Under the pieces are notes generated by a model, which saw nothing but the letters and a program-made list of their open reading frames with translations, was not told the DNA's origin and ran no database searches. This document shows, piece after piece, positions 27,244 to 34,892 of a DNA stretch of 34,892 nucleotides (position 1 is the stretch's first letter; every line of letters begins with the position of its first letter). The translations under genes were made by a program, and so were the position numbers. The DNA comes from Fuerstiella sp. (GTDB lineage Bacteria; Planctomycetota; Planctomycetia; Planctomycetales; Planctomycetaceae). The stretch is taken from the NCBI GenBank assembly GCA_029245955.1, contig JAQWOH010000006.1:1-34892 (forward strand), given 5' to 3'.

Positions 27244-29361
27244 TCACTGTGCTGCCGACGCCGTTCGTGCATCATGAGGATTCGTCTTGGTTTGAAACGG
27301 TTTGCTGAAAATTACCTGTTTGAGCAGTGTCTGGATGCAGTAATCATCGGCCGCCGTTGCTGCCGCAATTTCATCCAGAGCGACCTGGTCAGACGCACTC
27401 AATTCGCGAGCGAGTCCAAACGAAAGAAGATGCCCGGCAAGTGCTCGCGCAAACCGGTCCTTTTCTGCAAGGATCGCATCTTTGAATTCCACCACGTTGA
27501 CAAAGCTGTGTTTCCGAAACAGCTGGCCGGACGCATTCACGTCTCGCCCGTTATCATATTTGTCTCGCCACACACCTGTGGGATCATAACTTTCAAGCGC
27601 AAAGCCCAGCGGGTCGATTTGTTCGTGACAGCCTTTGCAGTCGGAACGTTCGCGGTGCAGCGCCAGCCTTTCACGCAGAGTCAGGTGCTCCTGACCTTCC
27701 GACGGATCTTCACTCAGAGGCGGTACGTCAGCAGGAGGAGGTTCCGGTGGGTTGTTGAAGATTACCGTAGCAATCCATGCGCCTCGAGTGATCGGCTGAG
27801 TACGCTCCGGACCGGAGGTCATGGTCATCACAGCGGCATTCGTGATGACCCCTCCGTTCCGACGGTCTGTCACCGGAACGCGATTGAAATTCAATACCGT
27901 CACACCTCCACCTCGACTTCTGTTCCCTTCCCCGGGCGGTGTGCCGAGCCCCTTGTACGCAGTCTCCAGCAGCCCTGAACGATACGTGAAGTCAGAATCA
28001 ATAAGCTGTGTAATGGACTGGTTCTCGATCAGTACCGTCTCAAACAGCAACAACGGTTCCAGCATCATGTGCATGCTGACTCGATACTTGGAGAAGTAAA
28101 ACTCCGGAAACTTTTCGCGACTGGGCAACGACGAGATGATCCGTTCCAGCTGCAGCCATTGTGCCGGGAAACTATCGCAAAATCGTTTCAGTTTTCGATC
28201 CTGCAACATCCTGTCCAGTTGGGCGTCCAGAACCTCCGGCGTTCCGAGCATGTCCGCTGCAGCCAGATCAAGCAGTATTGCATCCGGAAGACTGCCCCAC
28301 AGAAAAAACGACAGGCGGGAAGCCAGTTCAAAATCATCCACGGACTGAGCCGTTTCGCCGCCACCGGATGATTCGTACAGGTACAAAAACCGCGGTGAAG
28401 AAATCGCAGCAGCGGCAACAGACTTCATCGCTTCGGTAAATGCGACGCCGGAATTCAGCCGTCGCAACACAAAGTCGGAATAACGATCCAGCAGTGCCTG
28501 GTCAACCGGTCGACGAAAAGCCCGCACCAGAAACGGCTGCAGACGCCGCTGAACTTCCACTGCAGATTCTGCATCGGTGCCAGGCGCAGCAAAAAACGCC
28601 TCCCAGATCCCAACATTTCCCTTCACAAAATCAGGACTCTGAGTGACGGACTGGCCCAGTTTCAGGAATGAGTCCATCAGCAGCGGAGACAACGAAAGAT
28701 GATCGCCGCGATTATCGAAACCATGTTCTGCTCGAAGATCCTGGGGGAAAGCAGCCACACCGGCCAGACGCTGCTCAATCAGCTGAGACTTTCCCAGTGG
28801 CCGACTGCCGACGGTCACCACGTCCGCCATCTTTCCCGTCTGTGGTTTGAAATAGCCTTTGTGGTCACGCATCATGCGCTCGGGCAGAGTGAAGACAATA
28901 CTTTTCAGGCGGAACAGATCCACAACCGCGTTGTTGTACTGGAAACGATTCATCCGCCGGATAGGGGCATGGGCAAATGTCCCCTGCTGTGATACAGACG
29001 CATGCAGAATCTGTCTGAGTTCGCTGACCAGCCGCCGTCGCACTTCAGGCGCAATCTCAGGTTCATCCTCCGGCGGCATTTCTTCAAGATCAATCGCGTC
29101 GATGAGACTGCGAACCAGTTCAATATTGTCGCTCAGGCTCTTGCTGTTGAGCGCCAGAAGATTAAGCTCACCTTCGACGTCGTCACCAGCACCATGACAT
29201 TTCGCACAGTGCGTTTTGAAAGCAGGCACAATCGCCGTCGTAAATCGATCATCTTCCGCTGAGCGGGCATTCATCGCCGAAATACCACAAAGCCAGACAA
29301 CAACGGCCAGTGGCCCGGCAAGCCGCCATGCGATCGTGATCCATGCTGCATGTCTGCGCAT
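27244..29361 (-). CDS. DUF1592-type planctomycetal cytochrome (DUF1587-DUF1595-DUF1592-DUF1588-DUF1585)
   Basis: This large secreted c-type cytochrome has about 705 aa. A signal peptide (AAWITIAWRLAGPLAVVVWLCGISA) is followed by the heme motif CAKCH (Cys52, Cys55, His56) and MPPEDEPEI, the usual N-terminal cytochrome. Then come the planctomycetal domains in family order: RMNRFQYNNAVVDLF (DUF1587), FRRPVDQALLDRYSDFV (DUF1595), SPRFLYLYE...ELASRLSFFLWGSLPD (DUF1592), NRVPVTDRRNGGVITNAAVMTMTSGPERTQPITRGAWI (DUF1588) with CKGCHEQIDPLGFALESYD, and a C-terminal LLSFGLARELSASD (DUF1585). The function is unknown; redox chemistry is inferred from the heme. I chose ATG 29361 for its signal peptide; ATG 29415 and TTG 29430 are in-frame alternatives. 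Confidence 0.88.
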   Translation of the reverse strand: MRRHAAWITIAWRLAGPLAVVVWLCGISAMNARSAEDDRFTTAIVPAFKTHCAKCHGAGDDVEGELNLLALNSKSLSDNIELVRSLIDAIDLEEMPPEDEPEIAPEVRRRLVSELRQILHASVSQQGTFAHAPIRRMNRFQYNNAVVDLFRLKSIVFTLPERMMRDHKGYFKPQTGKMADVVTVGSRPLGKSQLIEQRLAGVAAFPQDLRAEHGFDNRGDHLSLSPLLMDSFLKLGQSVTQSPDFVKGNVGIWEAFFAAPGTDAESAVEVQRRLQPFLVRAFRRPVDQALLDRYSDFVLRRLNSGVAFTEAMKSVAAAAISSPRFLYLYESSGGGETAQSVDDFELASRLSFFLWGSLPDAILLDLAAADMLGTPEVLDAQLDRMLQDRKLKRFCDSFPAQWLQLERIISSLPSREKFPEFYFSKYRVSMHMMLEPLLLFETVLIENQSITQLIDSDFTYRSGLLETAYKGLGTPPGEGNRSRGGGVTVLNFNRVPVTDRRNGGVITNAAVMTMTSGPERTQPITRGAWIATVIFNNPPEPPPADVPPLSEDPSEGQEHLTLRERLALHRERSDCKGCHEQIDPLGFALESYDPTGVWRDKYDNGRDVNASGQLFRKHSFVNVVEFKDAILAEKDRFARALAGHLLSFGLARELSASDQVALDEIAAATAADDYCIQTLLKQVIFSKPFQTKTNPHDARTASAAQ

Positions 29362-29619
29362 TTGCCCTGCGAGATGTCTGCGACTGGAACTGTTCTTCAG
29401 CAAACAATTCGGCATTCGGTCGAATTTCAATTCCTGTGGCGAGCGACGTCAGGGCGGGACAGACCTGAAGTGTATTCAGATTAACGCCGGAATTCAACAT
29501 TTCGCCGCCCCGAGCGGCCAGCTCCATCTGCGGGTGCCAAGCAGATCATTCCACACAGACGATGCCACGGGGCGCTGTGTTAAGCCAGCTTTCCAGCCGA
29601 GATGATGAACTTAGTTTGA

Positions 29620-31140
29620 TCACGGCTTTGGCCACGGCAACCCCTGCCACCAACGTGCACCGGCATGATTGGGCTGGGGAGGCCCCGGTGTTGTACGGCC
29701 CTGTTCAATGACCCGACGTAGTTTCGCTGTCAGTTGTTCGACAATCTCAGGATGATCGGCCTGCAGGTTCACTGTCTCCTGCGGATCAGCATGCAGATTG
29801 TAAAGCTGAACCGCGGGACGATTCTGTTTTCGCGCCTCGACCTCGCGCGGCGGACTCCAGCCGCCGGAACCACGACAGAACAACAGCTTCCATTTTCCAC
29901 TGCGGACCGCGAAGTGTCCGGATATGGAATGGTGTACGACCACATCGTGCAACGGATCGGAACTTTCCTGGCCCCGCAGCGTGGGCAACAGACTCACACT
30001 GTCCTCCCCTGCATCGGGCGGCAAATCATGTCCAACCACGTCTGCACACGTCGCCATAATATCCGCCAGCGTGATGGTCTGGGCACATCGGGTACGCGGT
30101 TCAATCTGACCGGGCCAACGCACCGTAAAGGGCACTCGATGCCCGCCTTCATAGGCGTCGGCTTTCCAGCCTCGCCAGTGTTCATTCAAACGCACACCGG
30201 CGGCATCCAATTCCGCAAATTTCGCCTGGGGAGACGTTCCGTTGTCGCACGTAAAGATCACAACCGTATTATCCGCCTGCTGCGCGTCGTTTAACGCCGA
30301 CATCAGTGCGCCGATCGTGCTGTCTGTCTGCATCAGAAAATCAGCGTACTCGCTGACCTTCGATATTCCGCGAAAGTTATCGTGAGGCGCAATCGGAGTG
30401 TGCGGTGACGGCAAAGGAACATAAAGAAAAAACGGCCGTTCCTGATTTTCTCGTTTGCGAATGTAACGCGAACAGCGTTTCGAGTACTCGGCCAGGACGG
30501 CACGGAAGTCCCAGTCAGCTACGGCTGGTCCCGCAGAAACACCAACCATGATTCCGGCTTTCATCTGAGTCGTGATCTGTCCCAGGAGCCGTTGGTTTTC
30601 GCGCCAGGCATATGGCGGCCAGTTGGGCACGTCGTCACCGAAGTAATAATCAAAGCCGTGATCATTCGGCCCGCCCGTGACAGCCCCCGTGAAATCAATT
30701 TCTGCAAGCTTCTCAGTAGTGCCGCCGTTCTTTGCCGGCCAATGCCAACCCAGATGCCACTTGCCAATACAGGCGGTATCGTAACCGTGAGCGCGGAACA
30801 TTTCCGGCAACGTCAGACGTGCATCTTTGATGAGAGGACGTTCCCACTTTCCCACGATGCCGCGTTTAAGCCGAGACCGCCAGTTGTAACGCCCCGTCAG
30901 CACGCTGTATCGCGTGGGCGTGCACACCGCAGATGTCGAATGGGCATCGGTGAAGGACATGCCTTCCGCCATCAACTGATCGATCGCCGGCGTTTTGAGC
31001 CCCATCTGTTGGTTCATCGCCGACACCGAATCGACACCCATGTCATCCGCCAGAATGACGATCACGTTGGGCCATTCGGCAGCAACCGACTGCTGGAAAA
31101 CCGCCAGCGACAGCAGAACCAGAAATGCAGGAATTTTCAT
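29620..31140 (-). CDS. Cys-type sulfatase (arylsulfatase family)
   Basis: The 506-aa protein hydrolyses sulfate esters, probably of polysaccharides, in the periplasm (signal peptide MKIPAFLVLLSLAVFQQSVA). The active-site motif is CTPTR at 73-77: Cys73 would be converted to formylglycine. Metal ligands Asp32 and Asp33 (ILADDMG), IGKWHLGWHW, PSPHTPIAPHDNF and VVIFTCDNGTSP (Asp/Asn) are all present, so it should be active. The maturase is not in this window. It lies between the Gfo/Idh/MocA gene (122 bp upstream) and the DUF1592-type cytochrome (258 bp downstream), all on one strand. ATG 31140 starts directly at the signal peptide, with AGG 10 nt upstream. Confidence 0.93.
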   Translation of the reverse strand: MKIPAFLVLLSLAVFQQSVAAEWPNVIVILADDMGVDSVSAMNQQMGLKTPAIDQLMAEGMSFTDAHSTSAVCTPTRYSVLTGRYNWRSRLKRGIVGKWERPLIKDARLTLPEMFRAHGYDTACIGKWHLGWHWPAKNGGTTEKLAEIDFTGAVTGGPNDHGFDYYFGDDVPNWPPYAWRENQRLLGQITTQMKAGIMVGVSAGPAVADWDFRAVLAEYSKRCSRYIRKRENQERPFFLYVPLPSPHTPIAPHDNFRGISKVSEYADFLMQTDSTIGALMSALNDAQQADNTVVIFTCDNGTSPQAKFAELDAAGVRLNEHWRGWKADAYEGGHRVPFTVRWPGQIEPRTRCAQTITLADIMATCADVVGHDLPPDAGEDSVSLLPTLRGQESSDPLHDVVVHHSISGHFAVRSGKWKLLFCRGSGGWSPPREVEARKQNRPAVQLYNLHADPQETVNLQADHPEIVEQLTAKLRRVIEQGRTTPGPPQPNHAGARWWQGLPWPKP

Positions 31141-31262
31141 GTAAAGCTTACCTGGTGAACATCATGGCGTTGAATAAATGACCGACTGGGATGTTCAAAT
31201 TACGAGATGTGTGCGGCACTGGCTCAGCCAATGCGACACGAACGCACGTTTGTCATTCGTAC

Positions 31263-32582
31263 TCATGTCCCCTGCAGGGCATCAACCTTCCAGCCTGCAC
31301 GGAAGTCGGGCACCAGGTATTGTTCGACGTTGTCGTTTCCGCTTGCTGCAAATGCGTTCGCGTCCCAGTCAAATCCGCCGCCCGCACGAAACGCAGTATT
31401 GGCCAGCAGAACAGTTTCCGCCAGCGGCCCCGTGTAGTCAACAAAATCGCAAGTCGAACGTGGACCACCTTTGCAGGCGTTGATCCATTCCTGATGGAAG
31501 CCTGGTGATTTCGCGATTGTCTGTTCCGGTGTTTCGGCTTCGCTTCCGTCATACAGCTTCACTTTGTAGCCGTCGAATCCGGCTGCCATGGTTCCCTTTT
31601 CCCCGATGAACAGCGTGTTGCCATACTTGCTGGTGTTGTGCTGTTTGAAGACTTCGTCCAGAGAACCGTGCCACCAGTGCAGGGTGAGTAGACCATGCCC
31701 CTCTTCAGCCGCGAACTCAAAACGCGTCTTCATCGATTTGGGAGTTCGCAAAGGATCGATATCTTCGGCCGCCGGAACCACATCCAGATCCACTCGGTTC
31801 GGGTACTTCAGCTGCAACGCCCAGAACGGAATATCCAGAATATGACACCCAAAGTTCCCGGCTTCGCCGGTGCCATAGTCCCACCAGAAACGCCACTTAT
31901 ATGGGCAGTATTCCGGTGAATAAGGACGTTCTTTCACCGGTCCCTGCCATAAGTCCCAATTCAGATGACCTGGCACGGCAGGAAACTCCTGGGGCACCGC
32001 CGGCATACCGCGCGAACCCCCGATCGCACAATAGACTTCCGTGACGTCACCGATCATGCCTGATTGCACCGCTTCCACGGTGCGGGCCATGCCCGGGTTG
32101 GCATGGCGCTGATTGCCAAGCTGCGTGGCGACATCCATCTTTTTCGCCAGCTTTGTCAGCTCACGACATTCCCAGACGGAATGAGCCAGTGGCTTTTCGC
32201 AATACACATGCTTGCCCATCAGCATGGCCTGTCGAGCCGGATGGAAGTGTGCATGATCCGGTGTACTGACCACCACAGCATCGATCTGCCTGTCCAGCTT
32301 ATCGAGCATCACACGGAAGTCCTGAAACCTTGACGCCTTGTCGAACTGCTGAAAACGTTCTCCCGCTTTGTTTTCATCGACATCACACATGGCCACGATG
32401 TTCTCACCGGACACACCGCCCACATTGGCAGCCCCTCGACCGCCCACGCCGATGCAGGCCACATTGAGTTTTTCATTCGGCGACGCGGCGCGAATTTTCG
32501 GTGAGCCGCCCAGCCACAGACCGGCGCCCAGAGCTGCTGTGGAATTCAAAAACTGCCGTCGAGTCTGACAAGTGAATGACAT
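31263..32582 (-). CDS. Tat-exported Gfo/Idh/MocA-family oxidoreductase
   Basis: The 439-aa protein is an NAD(P)-dependent sugar oxidoreductase of the Gfo/Idh/MocA family. A Tat leader (CQTRRQFLNSTAALGAGLWLGG) shows it is exported with its cofactor. The Rossmann motif is IGVGGRG (44-50), and the family Lys is in YCEKPLAHS (EKP 129-131). HFHPARQAML precedes it, and the C-terminal domain has the typical PYKWRFWWDYGTGEAGNFGCHILD. Exported members of this type are very common in planctomycetes; their substrate is unknown. ATG 32582 is the natural start. The next gene, the sulfatase, follows after 122 bp. Confidence 0.92.
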   Translation of the reverse strand: MSFTCQTRRQFLNSTAALGAGLWLGGSPKIRAASPNEKLNVACIGVGGRGAANVGGVSGENIVAMCDVDENKAGERFQQFDKASRFQDFRVMLDKLDRQIDAVVVSTPDHAHFHPARQAMLMGKHVYCEKPLAHSVWECRELTKLAKKMDVATQLGNQRHANPGMARTVEAVQSGMIGDVTEVYCAIGGSRGMPAVPQEFPAVPGHLNWDLWQGPVKERPYSPEYCPYKWRFWWDYGTGEAGNFGCHILDIPFWALQLKYPNRVDLDVVPAAEDIDPLRTPKSMKTRFEFAAEEGHGLLTLHWWHGSLDEVFKQHNTSKYGNTLFIGEKGTMAAGFDGYKVKLYDGSEAETPEQTIAKSPGFHQEWINACKGGPRSTCDFVDYTGPLAETVLLANTAFRAGGGFDWDANAFAASGNDNVEQYLVPDFRAGWKVDALQGT

Positions 32583-32785
32583 ACGTTTCGCCTAATTCGG
32601 ATAAACGGGTTCCCCGCAATCATCATGCGACCGCCGAGAGGGGAATGCTTCCAGTTCCCGGACGAGGTCCACAAAGCTGCGGTGCACAAAATACCGCAAC
32701 CGACCGACTCAAACCTTCAGTCGTGATCGACCGCCGGCTGTGCCAGCGTTTTCGTGAGTGCCGAAACGCACGCAGGCTGCGTATC

Positions 32786-34892
32786 CTACTGCCCGTCCGA
32801 GGACAGGTCTGCACGATACTTGATCAACCGCTGCCAGTCGAACGTGCCGATGCCTTCGTCGTAGGCATTCAATAATTCCGTGCGGTCAACAACAAAGACG
32901 GCACGCTGTTCCCAGCCCGGGTCGTTGTCTTCTGTGCCATCACTGTCTGTGTCCAGCCCCATGCGTCCACCGATGCGAATCAATCCACTGGTGTCTTCCG
33001 TAGCTTCAAAATAGGCGGCCGTTCCGTAGATGATGAATGCGTTACTGACGGTGGTGGTGTTATTCAGAATCTTTGATGTCAGCTGGTGACGTTCACGGTT
33101 TGAGGATGCAGACGATCCCACGGTGCTGGGGTTCTTATGATAAGCATCATTTCCCAATTCCAGCAGTGTTCTGTTGGTGCTGGCATCCGAATCTCCCAGA
33201 GCCAGTTCGGTGGCCATGGTTCGAAAGATAGTTTCAGAAAGTCCGGAATCGCCCCATCCCGAAGTCGCGGACAAAGCGCGATGGCCCAGTGAGCGAAATG
33301 GGCGAGCATTCAGAGTTCCGGGCATCCAGAAAATCTGGTTCGCCGAACTGACCGGATCGTACACAAACGTGGCGCCGTCTCTTTCCTGAACGAAATCGAA
33401 CCAGCGATCGCGGAACGTCAGGTCCCTGACCGGATTGGCGGCATTCTGCACCCGCACCTGCGACACTCCGGACAAACCAGAAGTATTATCGGCCATGAAG
33501 GGTGCGAACTCTGTTTCCAGGGGAACGCCCGCCAGGACAGCATCATCCAGCAGACCGGCGTACACCTCAATGTGGCGAATTCCGTTGAGGTTTAGTTTTC
33601 CGGGAATCCGTTTCTGCAACAAATAGTTCCCCACCATACGGTTCACGCGCGACGGCACTTCCACGTATTGCAGCAGTCGGTACCATGCATTGGCGCTGTT
33701 GTTCTGGGCCGTGCTGTCCGTAGTAGGAAAGACCGGCATCAGGAACATTGATACCGCACTACTGCTCAAATCGCGATCACCTGTTTGGTCGAGGGCGGCA
33801 GGGGCGCCATCGAGAGCGGGGTTGACCTGCTGATAAGGAGAGAATCGCATGCGATTCAAACGACGTGTCAACATCTTAGGACCAACAACAGGCACCTGAA
33901 ACAGTTCTGCCGTGGTCGCGAAGTCGCGGTCGAAATGCGGCTGGTAAAGTGTGAAGTTCGCGGGTGCCCGGTCATTCACCGCGGCAATCGTGTTATAACG
34001 ATTATTTGCCTGCCCGGCCGGATGCCCGGTAAAATCCAGGTCGGTCGAGTCGAGCGGCTCCCGTCGCTCCTCACTTCGGAGATTATCCCACACAGCGGCT
34101 GCAGTGGCTGGATTATTGCTGTCGTCAATGTTGAACAGATCGCGAAACTCCACGCGTACTCTATCCACTTCGATCCACGGATTGTTGATATCCGGACGGT
34201 TCAACGATGGAAGATTCGGATTCAGCCGACGACGCAGCACAATTTCAAAACCCTGTCCTGTATTGACCAGTGATACGTCCTCGTCGTCTGCGCCAGGAAT
34301 TCCGTAATCGAGATTGCCTTCGTAGGTTGATACTGTCTGTGTCGGACCGGTGTAGGGGATGTCCCGCAGAAAGGCTCCGGCCGAGGTATCCGTTCCTGCA
34401 TCCGTGTCAGGTGTTGATGGGTCAGCGCGATACAGATGTCTGCCGGAATGCAGAGTGTGAATCGTGTCCAGGTCACAACGTGGCCCAGGAGTGGCACTGT
34501 CTGATATCGGAGCGGCGGCGACATCGGGGGAAACCAGGTTGAATAATGTTCCACTGCCGTTTGTGGACAGGTACAGGTCGGCCGAGCCAAACCCGGTGGG
34601 ATCAGCATTGCCCGCTCCACCGTTGGAAACGGCGGCCATTGAAACCGTAAAGTGACTGCCTCCCGCTACGTCGGAATTGCCGTTCATAAAGAACATTTCT
34701 TCGTCCGGGAACTGCTGCTGCGCCTCCTGACTGAATGTTCGCCCCGCTTGTCCTGGGGCCCCCGGAGGAGGACCGGGCACGCCGGGTTGACCGACCCCGT
34801 TTCCATTGTTTCCGTTTCCGTTTCCGTTTCCGTTTCCGTTTCCGTTTCCGTTCCCGTTCCCGTTCCCGTTCCCGTTCCCGTTCCCGTTCCCG
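32786..34892 (-). CDS. Large protein with (Gly-Asn)n tract, verru_Chthon cassette A-like (5' end cut by window)
   Basis: The frame is open to the window edge; 702 codons are visible and the true start lies outside. The visible N-terminus is a Gly-Asn dipeptide repeat, then VGQPGVPGPPPGAPGQAG. Sequence resembling pilus/secretion-linked proteins of the verru_Chthon cassette A type follows: a long region with RFSPYQQVNPALDG and VPSRVNRMVGNYLL, then the family-typical IPGKLNLNGIRHIEVYAGLL, and FRSLGHRALSATSGWGDSGLSETIFRTM. The end is VFVVDRTELLNAYDEGIGTFDWQRLIKYR. The assignment to that family is from memory of its motifs and needs a profile search. It may be an envelope or pseudopilin-associated protein. 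It is the first gene of the minus-strand set, 203 bp before the Gfo/Idh/MocA gene. Confidence 0.7.
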   Translation of the reverse strand, partial: GNGNGNGNGNGNGNGNGNGNGNGNGNGNNGNGVGQPGVPGPPPGAPGQAGRTFSQEAQQQFPDEEMFFMNGNSDVAGGSHFTVSMAAVSNGGAGNADPTGFGSADLYLSTNGSGTLFNLVSPDVAAAPISDSATPGPRCDLDTIHTLHSGRHLYRADPSTPDTDAGTDTSAGAFLRDIPYTGPTQTVSTYEGNLDYGIPGADDEDVSLVNTGQGFEIVLRRRLNPNLPSLNRPDINNPWIEVDRVRVEFRDLFNIDDSNNPATAAAVWDNLRSEERREPLDSTDLDFTGHPAGQANNRYNTIAAVNDRAPANFTLYQPHFDRDFATTAELFQVPVVGPKMLTRRLNRMRFSPYQQVNPALDGAPAALDQTGDRDLSSSAVSMFLMPVFPTTDSTAQNNSANAWYRLLQYVEVPSRVNRMVGNYLLQKRIPGKLNLNGIRHIEVYAGLLDDAVLAGVPLETEFAPFMADNTSGLSGVSQVRVQNAANPVRDLTFRDRWFDFVQERDGATFVYDPVSSANQIFWMPGTLNARPFRSLGHRALSATSGWGDSGLSETIFRTMATELALGDSDASTNRTLLELGNDAYHKNPSTVGSSASSNRERHQLTSKILNNTTTVSNAFIIYGTAAYFEATEDTSGLIRIGGRMGLDTDSDGTEDNDPGWEQRAVFVVDRTELLNAYDEGIGTFDWQRLIKYRADLSSDGQ
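34808..34892 (-). repeat. Hexanucleotide repeat encoding (Gly-Asn)n
   Basis: Read on the minus strand, seven units of GGAAAC (34808-34849) sit next to at least seven units of GGGAAC (34850-34891, running off the window). Both units encode Gly-Asn, so at least 14 copies of the dipeptide lie in the coding frame. The clean switch in codon usage between blocks suggests expansion by replication slippage. Confidence 0.95.

Noticed and set aside
32747..32768. Stem with bulge (cgttttcg/cgaaacg) after the large minus-strand protein, as a terminator
   Set aside because: The stem is short and bulged and no T-tract follows in the direction of transcription.

Overview
The window looks like a chromosomal segment of a planctomycete (Planctomycetota, probably Planctomycetaceae-like; the genus cannot be fixed from sequence alone). 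The main evidence is the set of families that are abundant in this phylum: DUF1501 and DUF1552 proteins with Tat leaders, a large CxxCH cytochrome of the DUF1587/1595/1592/1588/1585 type, a Cys-type sulfatase, a Tat-exported Gfo/Idh/MocA oxidoreductase, an exosortase-TPR fusion, an OprP/O-like porin and a Gly-rich surface protein. Many genes lack a clear Shine-Dalgarno sequence, which is also common in the phylum. There are no rRNA genes, recognisable tRNAs or CRISPR arrays.

Left part (1-11553), envelope and exopolysaccharide genes: a Wzc-type chain-length regulator/BY-kinase (minus, cut by the window edge) is divergent from an O-antigen-ligase/Wzy-like polymerase with a TPR-like tail (plus). 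The 0.9-kb gap between them holds a 15-bp palindrome, a 19-bp-period direct repeat and a long dyad. Next comes a secreted two-repeat protein with a Gly-rich, hydrophobic, Arg-ended C-terminus, then a decayed IS701-family element with recognisable inverted repeats, then (minus) an exosortase-like protein fused to a long TPR domain. I infer that this is an exosortase-linked surface polymer/protein locus later invaded by an IS.

Middle part (11936-25680), mixed genes: an FmdB zinc-ribbon protein and a GNAT protein, a four-CBS protein, an SDR oxidoreductase, a DUF1501 protein without its usual partner, a frameshifted small secreted protein, a B12-binding radical SAM protein, a convergent unknown helical protein, a secreted tandem sialate-O-acetylesterase-like protein whose second domain has lost its catalytic residues, a second GNAT protein and a porin. 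The gap 20277-21249 is gene-free but carries three good dyads.

Right part (25815-34892), all minus strand: in transcription order, a large protein with a (Gly-Asn)n repeat (cut by the window edge), a Gfo/Idh/MocA oxidoreductase, a sulfatase, the DUF1592-type cytochrome and a DUF1552 protein. The last two form the standard planctomycetal pair. The sulfatase and oxidoreductase suggest breakdown of sulfated polysaccharide, although no glycoside hydrolase is visible here.
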